A stretch of 64,000 nucleotides of DNA, from assembly GCF_013874595.1 (NCBI RefSeq), contig NZ_CP059431.1:1798001-1862000 (forward strand), read 5' to 3'. Position numbers and translations under genes: made by a program. This DNA is from Flavobacterium sp. xlx-214. Its GTDB lineage: Bacteria > Bacteroidota > Bacteroidia > Flavobacteriales > Flavobacteriaceae. Positions 1-8,834 of this stretch are shown piece after piece. Within the stretch, counting starts at the first letter, position 1; the number at the start of each line of letters is the position of its first letter. The notes under the pieces are model-generated. The model was not told the DNA's origin. It made no database searches and saw only the letters and a program-made list of their open reading frames with translations.

Positions 1-1
1 C

Positions 2-97
2 ATTTCTTTAATAAAAGGAGCTCATTTATTGCGTGTGCACGATGTTAAAGAAGCGGTAGAATGTGTAAAACTATATATGAAAACCTATGAAAACTAA
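2..97 (+). CDS. folP: Dihydropteroate synthase, C-terminal end (partial)
   Basis: An open frame enters from the left edge and gives 31 residues before TAA. The residues LLRVHDVKEAVE match the C-terminal strand and helix of dihydropteroate synthase, where the conserved R-V-H-D closes the TIM barrel. The enzyme joins p-aminobenzoate to dihydropterin pyrophosphate in folate synthesis. Only the last tenth of the protein is present. The next gene starts inside its last codons (11-base overlap), so the two are probably co-transcribed. Confidence 0.85.
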   Translation: MSLIKGAHLLRVHDVKEAVECVKLYMKTYEN

Positions 98-680
98 TTT
101 TTTTATAGCAGCTTTAAGCGTTTTGCTATTTTCATCTTGCGAACAAAAAGAAATGAAAATTAGTCAATCTGATTATTCTGTAGTAGCCGAATTGAATGAT
201 GTAAGTCCTGCTTATATTTTAAAAAACGATGAGGGCAAAGTTGAACTTAAAAAAAACAGTTTAATTGGCAATACGCATTGGGTACTTTCGGTTGAGAGAA
301 ATTTAACTTTGGAAGATATTGCACCATCTTTACAAAAATTGACCGAAAAAAAGTTTAAAGTCGGTGGTATGCATGAAGACACTAAAGATATTTATTTAGT
401 TTACAGTGATACTGTTCATAAACAAAATGCCTATGTAAAAATACCTTTTACAAGCATTGCTACAGATGAACCACCTGTGTATGAATTAGCTGCAGGAGTT
501 CAAAGTTTGCATTTAAGTACTATAGATGAAGCTAAAAGTGTTTCAAATTCAAATGCAGTACATACGTATTTACTTAGCTTAGATAAAAAAATGAGTACAG
601 CTACTTTTGCTAATATTTTAATTGAATTAGAAAAAAAGCAAATTGCTAAAAATATTAATGGAGAGGTTTATGTTTATTGA
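87..680 (+). CDS. Hypothetical lipoprotein
   Basis: 197 residues. The first 18 form a short hydrophobic signal ending in a lipobox (LFSSC, Cys18), so the protein is probably lipidated and exported. The rest is polar with no membrane segment and no domain I recognise. The start codon overlaps the end of folP by 11 bases, which suggests translational coupling and a shared transcript. The stop lies 7 bases inside the end of the convergent rlmH gene. Function unknown. Confidence 0.8.
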   Translation: MKTNFFIAALSVLLFSSCEQKEMKISQSDYSVVAELNDVSPAYILKNDEGKVELKKNSLIGNTHWVLSVERNLTLEDIAPSLQKLTEKKFKVGGMHEDTKDIYLVYSDTVHKQNAYVKIPFTSIATDEPPVYELAAGVQSLHLSTIDEAKSVSNSNAVHTYLLSLDKKMSTATFANILIELEKKQIAKNINGEVYVY

Positions 681-1147
681 TGATGATACGGTTCATTCTT
701 TAAAATAGTAAAGCCTCTATAAATTTGCTCAATCACAAATAAACGTACCATTTGATGCGAAAAAGTCATAGCGGAAAGAGAAATCTTTCCGTTTGCTTTT
801 TTATAAACATCATCAGAAAAACCATACGGTCCGCCAATTACAAAAACAAGTGTTTTAATACCCGCATTCATTTTCTTTTGAAGTTCATCGGCAAAGGCAA
901 CACTGCTAAATGTTTTTCCGTTTTCATCCAATAAAACTAAATGATCAGTTGCAGAAAGTTTACTCAGAATTAATTCGCCTTCTTTTTGTTTTTGCTGTGC
1001 CTCAGATAAGTTTTTTACGTTTTTAATATCCGCAATAATTTCTAAATCAAACTTAATATAAAAACCTAAACGCTTGGTATATTCATCAATTAATGCTTGT
1101 AAGTTTTTATTATCGGTTTTACCAATTGCTAAAAGTTTGATGTTCAT
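674..1147 (-). CDS. rlmH: 23S rRNA (pseudouridine1915-N3)-methyltransferase RlmH
   Basis: 157 residues, the normal RlmH length. It is a small SPOUT methyltransferase that uses SAM to methylate pseudouridine 1915 in helix 69 of 23S rRNA on assembled ribosomes. The sequence shows the family marks: LDENGK at 73-78, the SAM-site loop FVIGGPYGF at 102-110, and the terminal EQIYRGF..NEPYHH. It is last in a minus-strand run with the ubiB-like gene, smpB and csaA (gaps of 23-34 bases), likely one operon of mostly translation-related genes. It converges with the lipoprotein gene, overlapping it by 7 bases. Confidence 0.97.
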   Translation of the reverse strand: MNIKLLAIGKTDNKNLQALIDEYTKRLGFYIKFDLEIIADIKNVKNLSEAQQKQKEGELILSKLSATDHLVLLDENGKTFSSVAFADELQKKMNAGIKTLVFVIGGPYGFSDDVYKKANGKISLSAMTFSHQMVRLFVIEQIYRGFTILKNEPYHHQ

Positions 1148-1178
1148 AGAAATTTGTTTTTACAAAAATACTTTGGTT

Positions 1179-1520
1179 TTAACCAATAGGCAAACCATTT
1201 TTAGCAGCTTTATTTGTAGTTAATAAAGTAACTTCTTTGTTTTCGCCAACAGCACCCATTACAAGACATTCGCTCATGAAATCAGCAATTTGTTTTGGAG
1301 GAAAATTTACAATAGCAATAACTTGTTTTCCAACCAACTCGTTTAAATCATATAAAATGGTAATTTGTGCTGATGTTTTTTTAATACCAATTTCTTCGCC
1401 AAAATCAATCCAAAGTTTATAAGCAGGATTTTTAGCTTTTTCAAATATTTGTGCTTCAATAATAGTTCCTACACGAATATCTATTTTTTCAAAGTCGTTC
1501 CAAGTAATTTCAGGTTTCAT
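1179..1520 (-). CDS. csaA: tRNA-binding protein, CsaA family
   Basis: 113 residues forming a single OB-fold tRNA-binding domain (EMAP II/CsaA type), as in CsaA and the extra domain of some tRNA synthetases. DIRVGTI near the N-terminus, NPAYKLWIDFG, the central VNFPPKQI and the closing NGLPIG are typical of the family. The protein is a cytoplasmic dimer that binds tRNA; a secretion-chaperone role was proposed for Bacillus CsaA. It lies between smpB and rlmH with gaps of about 30 bases, in keeping with a translation-related operon. Confidence 0.93.
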   Translation of the reverse strand: MKPEITWNDFEKIDIRVGTIIEAQIFEKAKNPAYKLWIDFGEEIGIKKTSAQITILYDLNELVGKQVIAIVNFPPKQIADFMSECLVMGAVGENKEVTLLTTNKAAKNGLPIG

Positions 1521-1554
1521 AGTGTTAATTATGTATATTAGATAATATAAAAAT

Positions 1555-2007
1555 TTAATACGCTTTTTTCAATCTATCTAAGTTGATTTTATTATCGCGG
1601 TCTTTGATTGTTTCACGTTTATCGTATAGTTTTTTACCTTTTGCTAAAGCAATTTCAACTTTTGCTAAACCTTTTTCATTGGTAAATAGGCGTAACGGTA
1701 CTATGGTTAAACCTTTATTTTGGACTTCTTTTAGAAGTGATTTTAATTCTTTTTTATTCAGTAATAATTTACGCTCACTTTTAGCTTTGTGATTGTAATG
1801 AGTACCAAACGAATATTCTTCAACATGAGAATTAATCATGAATAATTCTCCATTTTGAAATTCACAAAAACTGTCTGCTATTGAAGCTTTTCCTAAACGA
1901 ATCGATTTAATTTCGGTTCCTGCTAATACAATTCCAGCAGTATATTTATCAATAAATTCAAATTCGAATTTAGCTCGTTTGTTTAATATGTTTACATTTT
2001 TTTGCAT
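1555..2007 (-). CDS. smpB: SsrA-binding protein SmpB
   Basis: 150 residues from the ATG at 2007; an in-frame TTG two codons upstream is less likely because [16 protein letters not shown] is the usual N-terminus. SmpB binds tmRNA and delivers it to stalled ribosomes for trans-translation. The OB barrel is visible: [17 protein letters not shown], the tmRNA-contacting segment around IADSFCE, and the lysine-rich tail [18 protein letters not shown] that enters the mRNA channel. No tmRNA gene is visible in the window. It sits 23 bases after the ubiB-like gene. Confidence 0.97.
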   Translation of the reverse strand: MQKNVNILNKRAKFEFEFIDKYTAGIVLAGTEIKSIRLGKASIADSFCEFQNGELFMINSHVEEYSFGTHYNHKAKSERKLLLNKKELKSLLKEVQNKGLTIVPLRLFTNEKGLAKVEIALAKGKKLYDKRETIKDRDNKINLDRLKKAY

Positions 2008-2030
2008 ATACAAATGTAGTAAAACTTATG

Positions 2031-3686
2031 TTATTTATCTTTTTTCCAAATAGAATATATAATGGCAATGCCCAAAATGCCTGAAATTAAAAAGCCTAAT
2101 AAGCCTAAAAAAGAATTTCCAAAAAATAAAGGAGGTATTTTTGCCATCATTAAGATGGAAGATCCTATAGATAATGCTGCAATAATGATAGCATAAGTTA
2201 AACGATTGGATGCATTTTGTAGCGTTTTCCTTACATCTTCTAAACCTTCTACTTCAAAATTGACTTTTAATTTATCATCCTTTATTTTTTCTAATAAAAC
2301 GGTTAAATCATCTGGTAAATTTTGCAAGTTTGAAGCTAATATTTTTATATGCTTTAATGATTTTTGAGCAATTTGTTTGGGTCCGTATTTTTTTAAAGCA
2401 AGCTCATTGGCATACGGACGCATGCTTTCCATTACGTTTAATTCGGGGTCTAATTGTTTACCAATTCCTTCAATAATCGATATTCCACGCATCAGTAAAT
2501 AAATAAACTCGGGCATTAAAACATGATTACTTGCCATGATTGATTTCACTTTCATTACAATATCATTTACGTTGATTTCATTTAAAGCAGTATGCTCTAG
2601 CATATGAAAAATATCGTAAATATCACGTTCTAGCTTTTTCTCATCTTCTATATGATATTCTATTGCCAAACGTTTGATTAAGCGAATGATTTTCTTGGCA
2701 TCTTGTAACAAGAAGTTCTCTATAATGCCTTCTAAAAGTTCCATATCGCTTTTCATTATTTGACCCATAGAGCCAAAATCAATAAAGCAAACCTTTTGGT
2801 TGTTCATAATGAAAACATTACCCGGATGAGGATCGGCATGAAAAAAACCATCTTCTAACACCATTTTCATAAATAAAACAATGCCTAATTGAGCAACTTC
2901 TGGCGGTTTCATACCAATTTCGATGATTTTTTCTTTGTTGTTCACTTTAAAACCATCGATAAATTCCATAGTTAAAATGGCGTTGTTAGATAGTTCTTTG
3001 TAAGTGGTTGGTACGTAAACCTGATTGCGCTTTTCAAAGTTTTTTCGAAACTTTTCAATATTATGAAATTCGTTGGTAAGCGATAATTCTCGATACATAT
3101 TGTTTTCAAAAGAATTAATCAATTGATTAAGGCTCATTTTTCTCGCTGTATCGTAATTTTTTTCGAGAATTTTTGCTAAATCCTTCATGATCATAATATC
3201 TGATCGAATAATTTCATCAATAGTTGCTCTTTTAACTTTAACAACTACTTTTTCACCATTGATCAATCGTCCCACATATACTTGCGAAATAGAGGCAGAG
3301 GCAATAGGTTCTGGATTGATGTATTCAAAATATTCTTTAGGATCAATTAAAAGCTCATCGGCAATTTTTTGATAGATATCTAAAGGTTCTGGTGGAACAT
3401 TGTCTTGTAATTCTGCTAATTCAGCAATCATTTCAGGAGGTAAAATGTCTTCACGATTACTAAACATTTGACCCAATTTTACGTATGTAGGTCCTAATTC
3501 TTCTAAAGCCAAGCGTACGCGTTTGTAAACACCTAACTTAAAAATTTCTTCGCCTCGTTTAGATCGAACGAAACCTTTGGGTAAAAACTTTTCTGCACTT
3601 GTGCGGGCAATAATATCATCAAAACCGTATTTAGATAAAATACTGAGTACGTTACCAATACGCTTTATTTTCTTGATTTGATTCAT
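2031..3686 (-). CDS. ABC1/AarF/UbiB-family atypical kinase, membrane-bound
   Basis: 551 residues. Motifs of the ABC1/ADCK/UbiB protein-kinase-like family are clear: KLGQ followed by ILPPE in the N-terminal extension, the A-rich nucleotide loop ASASISQVY, the ion-pair lysine in VVVKVKR, the catalytic-loop DPHPGNVF and the CFIDFG metal motif. Two hydrophobic segments at the C-terminus (about 498-545) give a membrane anchor. Relatives support ubiquinone synthesis or lipid homeostasis as ATPases. A flavobacterium uses menaquinone, so the substrate process here is open. First gene of the run leading to smpB, csaA and rlmH. Confidence 0.9.
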   Translation of the reverse strand: MNQIKKIKRIGNVLSILSKYGFDDIIARTSAEKFLPKGFVRSKRGEEIFKLGVYKRVRLALEELGPTYVKLGQMFSNREDILPPEMIAELAELQDNVPPEPLDIYQKIADELLIDPKEYFEYINPEPIASASISQVYVGRLINGEKVVVKVKRATIDEIIRSDIMIMKDLAKILEKNYDTARKMSLNQLINSFENNMYRELSLTNEFHNIEKFRKNFEKRNQVYVPTTYKELSNNAILTMEFIDGFKVNNKEKIIEIGMKPPEVAQLGIVLFMKMVLEDGFFHADPHPGNVFIMNNQKVCFIDFGSMGQIMKSDMELLEGIIENFLLQDAKKIIRLIKRLAIEYHIEDEKKLERDIYDIFHMLEHTALNEINVNDIVMKVKSIMASNHVLMPEFIYLLMRGISIIEGIGKQLDPELNVMESMRPYANELALKKYGPKQIAQKSLKHIKILASNLQNLPDDLTVLLEKIKDDKLKVNFEVEGLEDVRKTLQNASNRLTYAIIIAALSIGSSILMMAKIPPLFFGNSFLGLLGFLISGILGIAIIYSIWKKDK

Positions 3687-3712
3687 AACTTCTTAGCTTG
3701 ATTAAAAGATAT

Positions 3713-3742
3713 AAAAAAAGTAGCAAGATTTATCTTACTACT
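3713..3742 (-). terminator. Intrinsic terminator after clpC
   Basis: A 13-bp stem with one mismatch (AAAGTAGTAAGAT paired with its near-complement, read on the minus strand) and a small loop, followed on the minus strand by a run of seven T. It lies between the clpC stop and the ubiB-like start and should end the clpC transcript. Confidence 0.8.
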
Positions 3743-3761
3743 TTCTTAAACTTACTTTAAA

Positions 3762-6305
3762 TTATTCTTTAATCGAAGTATTTGTTTTTTTAGTGGTTAC
3801 TTTTAACTCATCTTTATCTTTGGCTTTATCCATAACTAAAACATCGTTTTCATGAATATTACCATTAATAATTTCTTCGGCTAATAAATCTTCCACATAT
3901 TTTTGAATAGCACGTTTTAACGGACGCGCACCATATTGTTTATCAAAACCTTTATCAGCAATAAAATCAAGTGCTTTTGATGTTAACTCTAAATTGTAAC
4001 CTAAAGCTTTTACGCGTTGATATAATTTTTCAATTTCAATATGAATAATTTTGTGAATGTCTTCTTTTTCAAGCGTGTTAAACACAATAACATCATCAAT
4101 TCTATTCAAAAATTCTGGTGCAAAGGCTTTCTTTAAAGCATTTTCAATAACCGATTTTGTTAAATCGTCTTGCTGATCTTGTTTTGATTTTGTTCCAAAA
4201 CCAACGCCTGTACCAAAATCTTTTAATTGACGTGCACCTACGTTAGATGTCATAATGATGATGGTATTTCTAAAGTCGATTTTTCTACCTAAACTATCCG
4301 TTAAATGCCCATCATCTAAAACTTGTAATAGCATATTAAAGACATCAGGATGTGCTTTTTCAACCTCATCTAACAAAATAACAGAATACGGTTTTCTACG
4401 AACTTTCTCGGTTAATTGACCACCTTCTTCATAACCAACATATCCTGGAGGTGCACCTACTAAACGCGAAATAGCAAATTTCTCCATGTATTCGCTCATA
4501 TCAATTCGAATCAAAGCATCCTCAGAATCAAAAATTTCTTTAGCAATAACTTTTGCTAATTGTGTTTTACCAACACCTGTTTGACCTAAAAATATAAACG
4601 AACCAATAGGTTTATTAGGATCTTTTAACCCAGCACGGTTACGTTGAATTGATTTTGCAATTTTGGCAACAGCCTCATCTTGACCAATTACTTTGCCTTT
4701 GATAGCATCTGGTAATTTGGCTAATTTTTTGCTTTCTGCTTGCGCAATTTTATTAACAGGAATACCGGTCATCATAGAAACAACATCAGCAACATGTTCT
4801 TCGGTTACTGTAATTTTGTTGTTTTTAGATTCTTCTTCCCAACGTTCTTGTGCAACTGCTAAATCTTTTTCAATACGCTTTTCATCATCACGTAAAGCTG
4901 CCGCTTCTTCGTATTTCTGACGTTTAACAGAATCACTTTTCTTTTCACGAACTTCTTCTAATTCTTTTTCAAGTTTTAAAATATCTTCGGGAACTTCAAT
5001 ATTGGTAATGTGTACACGTGAACCTGCCTCGTCTAACGCATCAATCGCCTTGTCTGGTAAAAAACGATCGGTCATATAACGATTGGTTAATTTTACACAA
5101 GCTTCTATAGCTTCTGGCGTATAAATTACATTATGATGATCTTCGTATTTAGGTTTGATGTTGTTTAGAATAATTAAAGTTTCGTCTACCGAAGTAGGTT
5201 CTACAATAACTTTTTGAAAACGACGTTCTAACGCACCATCTTTTTCGATGTACTGACGGTATTCATCTAAGGTTGTTGCACCAACACATTGAATTTCACC
5301 ACGTGCCAATGCTGGTTTAAACATGTTAGAGGCATCTAAAGAACCTGTTGCGCCACCAGCACCTACAATGGTATGAATTTCATCAATAAATAAAATGATA
5401 TCATCGTTTTTCTCTAATTCATTCATTACCGCTTTCATGCGTTCTTCAAATTGCCCACGGTATTTGGTACCTGCTACTAAACTTGCTAAATCTAACGTTA
5501 CTACACGTTTGTTAAACAAAATTCTAGATACTTTTTTCTGAATAATTCTTAAAGCCAAACCTTCTGCAATTGCCGATTTACCAACACCTGGTTCACCAAT
5601 TAACAACGGATTGTTTTTCTTACGACGCGAAAGAATTTGTGAAACACGTTCTATTTCTTTTTCACGCCCTACAACAGGATCTAATTTTCCTTGTTCAGCC
5701 ATTTCAGTTAAATCACGACCAAAATTATCCAAAACGGGTGTTTTAGATTTTTTGCCTGCTTTGTTTTGAGCTGATGGATTATTAAAACTATCTGACATAT
5801 TGTCACCTCTGTCTTCATCATCAAAAGAACTGTTACGTGGTTGCTCACTTAACGATTCTGAATTAGACAATAAACTAACAAATTCTTCTTTTGCACTATC
5901 ATAATCTACTTTACAACGATTTAGTAAAATAGTAGAAGGATCTTCTGAATTTCTTAGTATAGACATAAGGATATGACCTGTGTTAATAACTTCGGTTTTA
6001 TATAATTTTTTTTCTAGAAAAGCACGTTTTAATGCGTTTTCTGCTTGTTTTGTAAGATGAATGTTCTTTTTTTCGGCATTTATCATCTTGTTTGGATTTT
6101 CTGGAATCAATGCTTCAAATCGATTGCGCAAGAAATCTAAATCAATAGATAAGTTTTGCAATATGGTGATCGCTTCTCCTTGACTTTCACGTAGAATGCC
6201 AAGCATTATGTGTTCTGTACCAATATAGTCGTGCCCTAAACGTAAAGCTTCATCTCTACTAAAGGTAATTACTTCCTTTACTCTTGGTGAAAAATTGTCG
6301 TCCAT
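3762..6305 (-). CDS. clpC: ATP-dependent Clp protease ATP-binding subunit ClpC
   Basis: 847 residues from the ATG at 6305; an upstream in-frame TTG adds 13 residues that do not fit the family, whose proteins begin at [13 protein letters not shown]. ClpC is a hexameric AAA+ unfoldase that feeds proteins to ClpP in the cytoplasm. Domains in order: twin Clp N repeats (about 1-145), first AAA+ module with Walker A GEPGVGKS (237-244) and Walker B around 304-311, a UVR/middle coiled segment (about 447-482), and a second AAA+ module with Walker A GQTGVGKT (574-581). It has its own promoter-like element and terminator, so it is probably monocistronic. Confidence 0.97.
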   Translation of the reverse strand: MDDNFSPRVKEVITFSRDEALRLGHDYIGTEHIMLGILRESQGEAITILQNLSIDLDFLRNRFEALIPENPNKMINAEKKNIHLTKQAENALKRAFLEKKLYKTEVINTGHILMSILRNSEDPSTILLNRCKVDYDSAKEEFVSLLSNSESLSEQPRNSSFDDEDRGDNMSDSFNNPSAQNKAGKKSKTPVLDNFGRDLTEMAEQGKLDPVVGREKEIERVSQILSRRKKNNPLLIGEPGVGKSAIAEGLALRIIQKKVSRILFNKRVVTLDLASLVAGTKYRGQFEERMKAVMNELEKNDDIILFIDEIHTIVGAGGATGSLDASNMFKPALARGEIQCVGATTLDEYRQYIEKDGALERRFQKVIVEPTSVDETLIILNNIKPKYEDHHNVIYTPEAIEACVKLTNRYMTDRFLPDKAIDALDEAGSRVHITNIEVPEDILKLEKELEEVREKKSDSVKRQKYEEAAALRDDEKRIEKDLAVAQERWEEESKNNKITVTEEHVADVVSMMTGIPVNKIAQAESKKLAKLPDAIKGKVIGQDEAVAKIAKSIQRNRAGLKDPNKPIGSFIFLGQTGVGKTQLAKVIAKEIFDSEDALIRIDMSEYMEKFAISRLVGAPPGYVGYEEGGQLTEKVRRKPYSVILLDEVEKAHPDVFNMLLQVLDDGHLTDSLGRKIDFRNTIIIMTSNVGARQLKDFGTGVGFGTKSKQDQQDDLTKSVIENALKKAFAPEFLNRIDDVIVFNTLEKEDIHKIIHIEIEKLYQRVKALGYNLELTSKALDFIADKGFDKQYGARPLKRAIQKYVEDLLAEEIINGNIHENDVLVMDKAKDKDELKVTTKKTNTSIKE

Positions 6306-6355
6306 TTTGATTAAATATTTAGGGATTTGTAATAACAATATCAAAATTCATACCT

Positions 6356-6363
6356 CAAAAATA
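6356..6363 (-). promoter_or_regulatory. Candidate -7 promoter element of clpC
   Basis: TATTTTTG on the minus strand fits the Bacteroidota -7 consensus TAnnTTTG and lies about 50 bases before the clpC ATG. A clear -33 TTTG is not seen. Confidence 0.45.
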
Positions 6364-6437
6364 AGTGTGACAGTTTTGATAGGTGCTACATCTAAAGTAG
6401 AAAAGTAATTTTAAATATCCTACAAAAATTTTAGGTA

Positions 6438-6465
6438 TAAAAAAAGATAGCTTAATTGCTATCTT
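6438..6465 (-). terminator. Intrinsic terminator containing the stop codon of the upstream gene
   Basis: On the minus strand AAGATAGC pairs with GCTATCTT around the loop AATTAA and is followed by a T run. The TAA stop of the one-TM protein gene (6452-6454) lies in the loop, so coding sequence and terminator overlap. Confidence 0.8.
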
Positions 6466-7279
6466 CATTTATTGAGTTAATGATGGAACGACCTTCTTCT
6501 GGTGTGTCATCAATTGGTTCTGCTCCTGGATCGCCTTCTTCTTCATAGTAGCTACCTTCTTCATTCATTGATTTGATTTCCTCGTCTGAATATTGATAAT
6601 ATGAGTTGAATTTTTTAGCCTTTTTATCGTAAACCAAAGCATACTTATTATAATCGGTCTTTACAATTATACCACCACATGGCGCAGGTACAAGCTTTGT
6701 ATCGTTCATATAAATTTTAGAACCTACTTTAAAAGCATTAATAACAGGTAATTCATTGTTATAATCATTAATATACAAACCTTCGCCTTTGTGGTTAAAA
6801 ATAACCAATTTGCTGCTTTTGTAATCATTGTTTTCAAATAACACTGCTAAATCATCTTCATCGTTATCATCACTTGTAAAATCGCCAAATGCGTAAACCG
6901 ATTTTGCTCTGTCTGAAATTTTAGTTAAGAAGTAAGTTCCATCTAAAAAGTTATTGTATTCTAAGAAATTGTAGATAAACTCACGGTAATTTTGTGGAAT
7001 ATTATCATACTGTGCAACCGAAAATACATTGTTAATAGCATTGGCACGCTCTTCACTATATTGCTCATTTTCTTGTAAATTTTTCTCTTTAATTTTGTAA
7101 TCAAAAAAGAAATAGGCACCTACACATAATAAGATAATTCCTAAAAATACTACTAATATGTACAACCAAGTTTTAGATTTCTTTGGTTGTTGGTTGTATG
7201 GCTGTGTTATTGAAGCTTCTGGTTGTGAAAGATTTGGGTCTTTTTGAACTGTGCTATCTTTTTGTTCTTGATTTTCCAT
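6452..7279 (-). CDS. Hypothetical single-pass membrane protein
   Basis: 275 residues from the ATG at 7279; an in-frame TTG five codons upstream is an alternative. A polar Gln/Pro-rich N-terminal tail of about 38 residues is followed by one strong membrane segment (around 39-60, WLYILVVFLGIILLCVGAYF), then a mainly acidic outer domain ending in a Glu/Asp-rich tail. The layout predicts an inner-membrane protein with N-in and the main domain outside. The outer domain mentions no catalytic motif I can name. Proline/Gln-rich tails with one TM are common in uncharacterised Bacteroidota proteins. A promoter-like TACATTTG lies just upstream and a terminator overlaps its stop. Confidence 0.8.
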   Translation of the reverse strand: MENQEQKDSTVQKDPNLSQPEASITQPYNQQPKKSKTWLYILVVFLGIILLCVGAYFFFDYKIKEKNLQENEQYSEERANAINNVFSVAQYDNIPQNYREFIYNFLEYNNFLDGTYFLTKISDRAKSVYAFGDFTSDDNDEDDLAVLFENNDYKSSKLVIFNHKGEGLYINDYNNELPVINAFKVGSKIYMNDTKLVPAPCGGIIVKTDYNKYALVYDKKAKKFNSYYQYSDEEIKSMNEEGSYYEEEGDPGAEPIDDTPEEGRSIINSINEDSN

Positions 7280-7291
7280 AGATTTTTTTTT

Positions 7292-7299
7292 CAAATGTA
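7292..7299 (-). promoter_or_regulatory. Candidate -7 promoter element
   Basis: TACATTTG on the minus strand (TAnnTTTG) ends 13 bases before the ATG at 7279. It would give a very short leader. Confidence 0.4.
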
Positions 7300-7382
7300 A
7301 AAAAGTTATACATAAGGTGGTATGTTTTTTTATAATATTAAATAAAAATCAATATTTTAGTAAAAATAAATTTAAGAGTTAT

Positions 7383-8084
7383 ATGATAAGAGACTTTACA
7401 AAAATATTTTTTGTAATATTTGTTAATTCTAATGCAATTTCGCAAGAATTACCTTTTAAAAAAAATTATGTAACGTTTGATATAGTTAGTGCCCTTCCTA
7501 TTACAAGATATACTTTTGGATATGAAAGACAATTAAATAAGCATTTAATTTTGGGTGCTGGCTTTGGATTTAATGAAACTGATAGAGATGGAAGAGATGA
7601 ACAAAATACTCATTTTTATTTTAGAGAATATAAGTTTGAAACAAAACTAATCTTAACACCAAATTCTAAAGGAAAACATTTTTTGTCATTAGAATATCAA
7701 TATATTTATCATAAAGAAACATTATACCATGGTAAATTTACAGGTAAAATTAACTTGATAAATAATTATGACACCTGGTTTTACGAGAAAGGTAATTACA
7801 AACGTATGCAAAACACTTTTAATTTAGGTTATGGTGTTTTAATACCTTTTGGTGCTAAAGAGCGTTGGGGTATTATACCCAAATTTAGTGTAGGTTACAA
7901 ATTTAGAAACACAAAATTAACAAATGCTGTTGGTGTTGTAAAAGTGAAAGAAGCTTCACAAGAAATTCAAGACGAATTTAAAACAGGAGCGTATAATTTT
8001 GGACTTTACCGTCCGGTTTATGAGCAAAGTACCCGAAAAGTACCCAATTTAGATTTAAGTGTAAAAATATATTATCATTTCTAA
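7383..8084 (+). CDS. Putative outer-membrane beta-barrel protein, paralogue A
   Basis: 233 residues from the ATG at 7383; a GTG 22 codons upstream would only add a non-signal-like leader. The start MIRDFTKIFFVIFV reads as a signal peptide ending near AISQE. The body shows alternating hydrophobic/aromatic strands (for example YTFGYERQLNKHLILGAGFG and FEAKY-like repeats) and ends in an aromatic YYHF, as expected for an outer-membrane barrel. It is clearly related to the next gene: both have a THFY/EGYEQ turn, a YHKETLY.G or NHTETLY.G segment and a RMQNTFNLGYGV or RLKNTFNINYGV segment. Function unknown. Confidence 0.75.
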   Translation: MIRDFTKIFFVIFVNSNAISQELPFKKNYVTFDIVSALPITRYTFGYERQLNKHLILGAGFGFNETDRDGRDEQNTHFYFREYKFETKLILTPNSKGKHFLSLEYQYIYHKETLYHGKFTGKINLINNYDTWFYEKGNYKRMQNTFNLGYGVLIPFGAKERWGIIPKFSVGYKFRNTKLTNAVGVVKVKEASQEIQDEFKTGAYNFGLYRPVYEQSTRKVPNLDLSVKIYYHF

Positions 8085-8095
8085 AACCAAAAAAC

Positions 8096-8776
8096 ATGAA
8101 AAAAATATTGATTACCAGTTTATTGTGTTTGTCTCTTTTTCAAGCACAAGCACAAGAGCAACAAATAGAAAATAAAAACATGATTTATTTTGATATAGCT
8201 CCATTGATTGTAAAACCTTCAAGGGTTACATTTGGTTATATGCGAAATATAAACGATCGTATTTTTTTAGGTGGTGAAATAGGATATTCGTTATTTGATG
8301 GCTTAGGTAGGATGAATGAAAAGTCTGAAGGTTATGAACAAATACAATATCGTTTTGAAGTAGGCTATATTTTATCTCCAACTTGGAGGGTGCATCATTT
8401 TATGTCGTTAGATTTTCAGCACATCAATCATACAGAAACTTTATACGATGGTTATTTTGAAGGTGAAAATAAAAATCAGAATGGTGGAGAAGTTTATTAT
8501 GATTATGATAGGGTAAACTACGCTAGACTAAAAAATACGTTTAATATTAATTATGGTGTTTTTGTGTATTTTAATGAAAACAAGAGTGTAGGGGTTGCAC
8601 CTAAAATTGGTTTGGGGGTTAAAATTGTTGATGTTGAATTTACTGAAGCAGTTAATTTACGTGAAAACTCTAATAATGGTTGGGATATTTTTAATTTTGG
8701 TAATCGATATGAGAGAGAGGGCTCTGATGTTTTACCCAATGTAAATTTTCAAGTTCGATTCTTCTTTAAATTTTAA
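8096..8776 (+). CDS. Putative outer-membrane beta-barrel protein, paralogue B
   Basis: 226 residues. A clear Sec signal peptide (MKKILITSLLCLSLFQAQA, cleavage near AQAQ) is followed by beta-rich sequence closing with QVRFFFKF, whose terminal Phe suits recognition by the BAM complex. It starts 11 bases after its paralogue and shares the same order of segments, pointing to tandem duplication and one transcript. Such 20-25 kDa barrels in Bacteroidota are usually annotated only as hypothetical. A strong terminator follows directly. Confidence 0.78.
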   Translation: MKKILITSLLCLSLFQAQAQEQQIENKNMIYFDIAPLIVKPSRVTFGYMRNINDRIFLGGEIGYSLFDGLGRMNEKSEGYEQIQYRFEVGYILSPTWRVHHFMSLDFQHINHTETLYDGYFEGENKNQNGGEVYYDYDRVNYARLKNTFNINYGVFVYFNENKSVGVAPKIGLGVKIVDVEFTEAVNLRENSNNGWDIFNFGNRYEREGSDVLPNVNFQVRFFFKF

Positions 8777-8780
8777 TAAA

Positions 8781-8812
8781 AAAATCCGTTTCAAAACTGA
8801 AACGGATTTTTT
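8781..8812. terminator. Bidirectional terminator between barrel genes and fadE
   Basis: Perfect 12-bp inverted repeat (AAAATCCGTTTC / GAAACGGATTTT) around a 6-base loop, with A and T runs on the two sides. It can stop transcripts from both convergent genes. Confidence 0.9.
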
Positions 8813-8834
8813 AACAAATAAACGTAACTAACTA

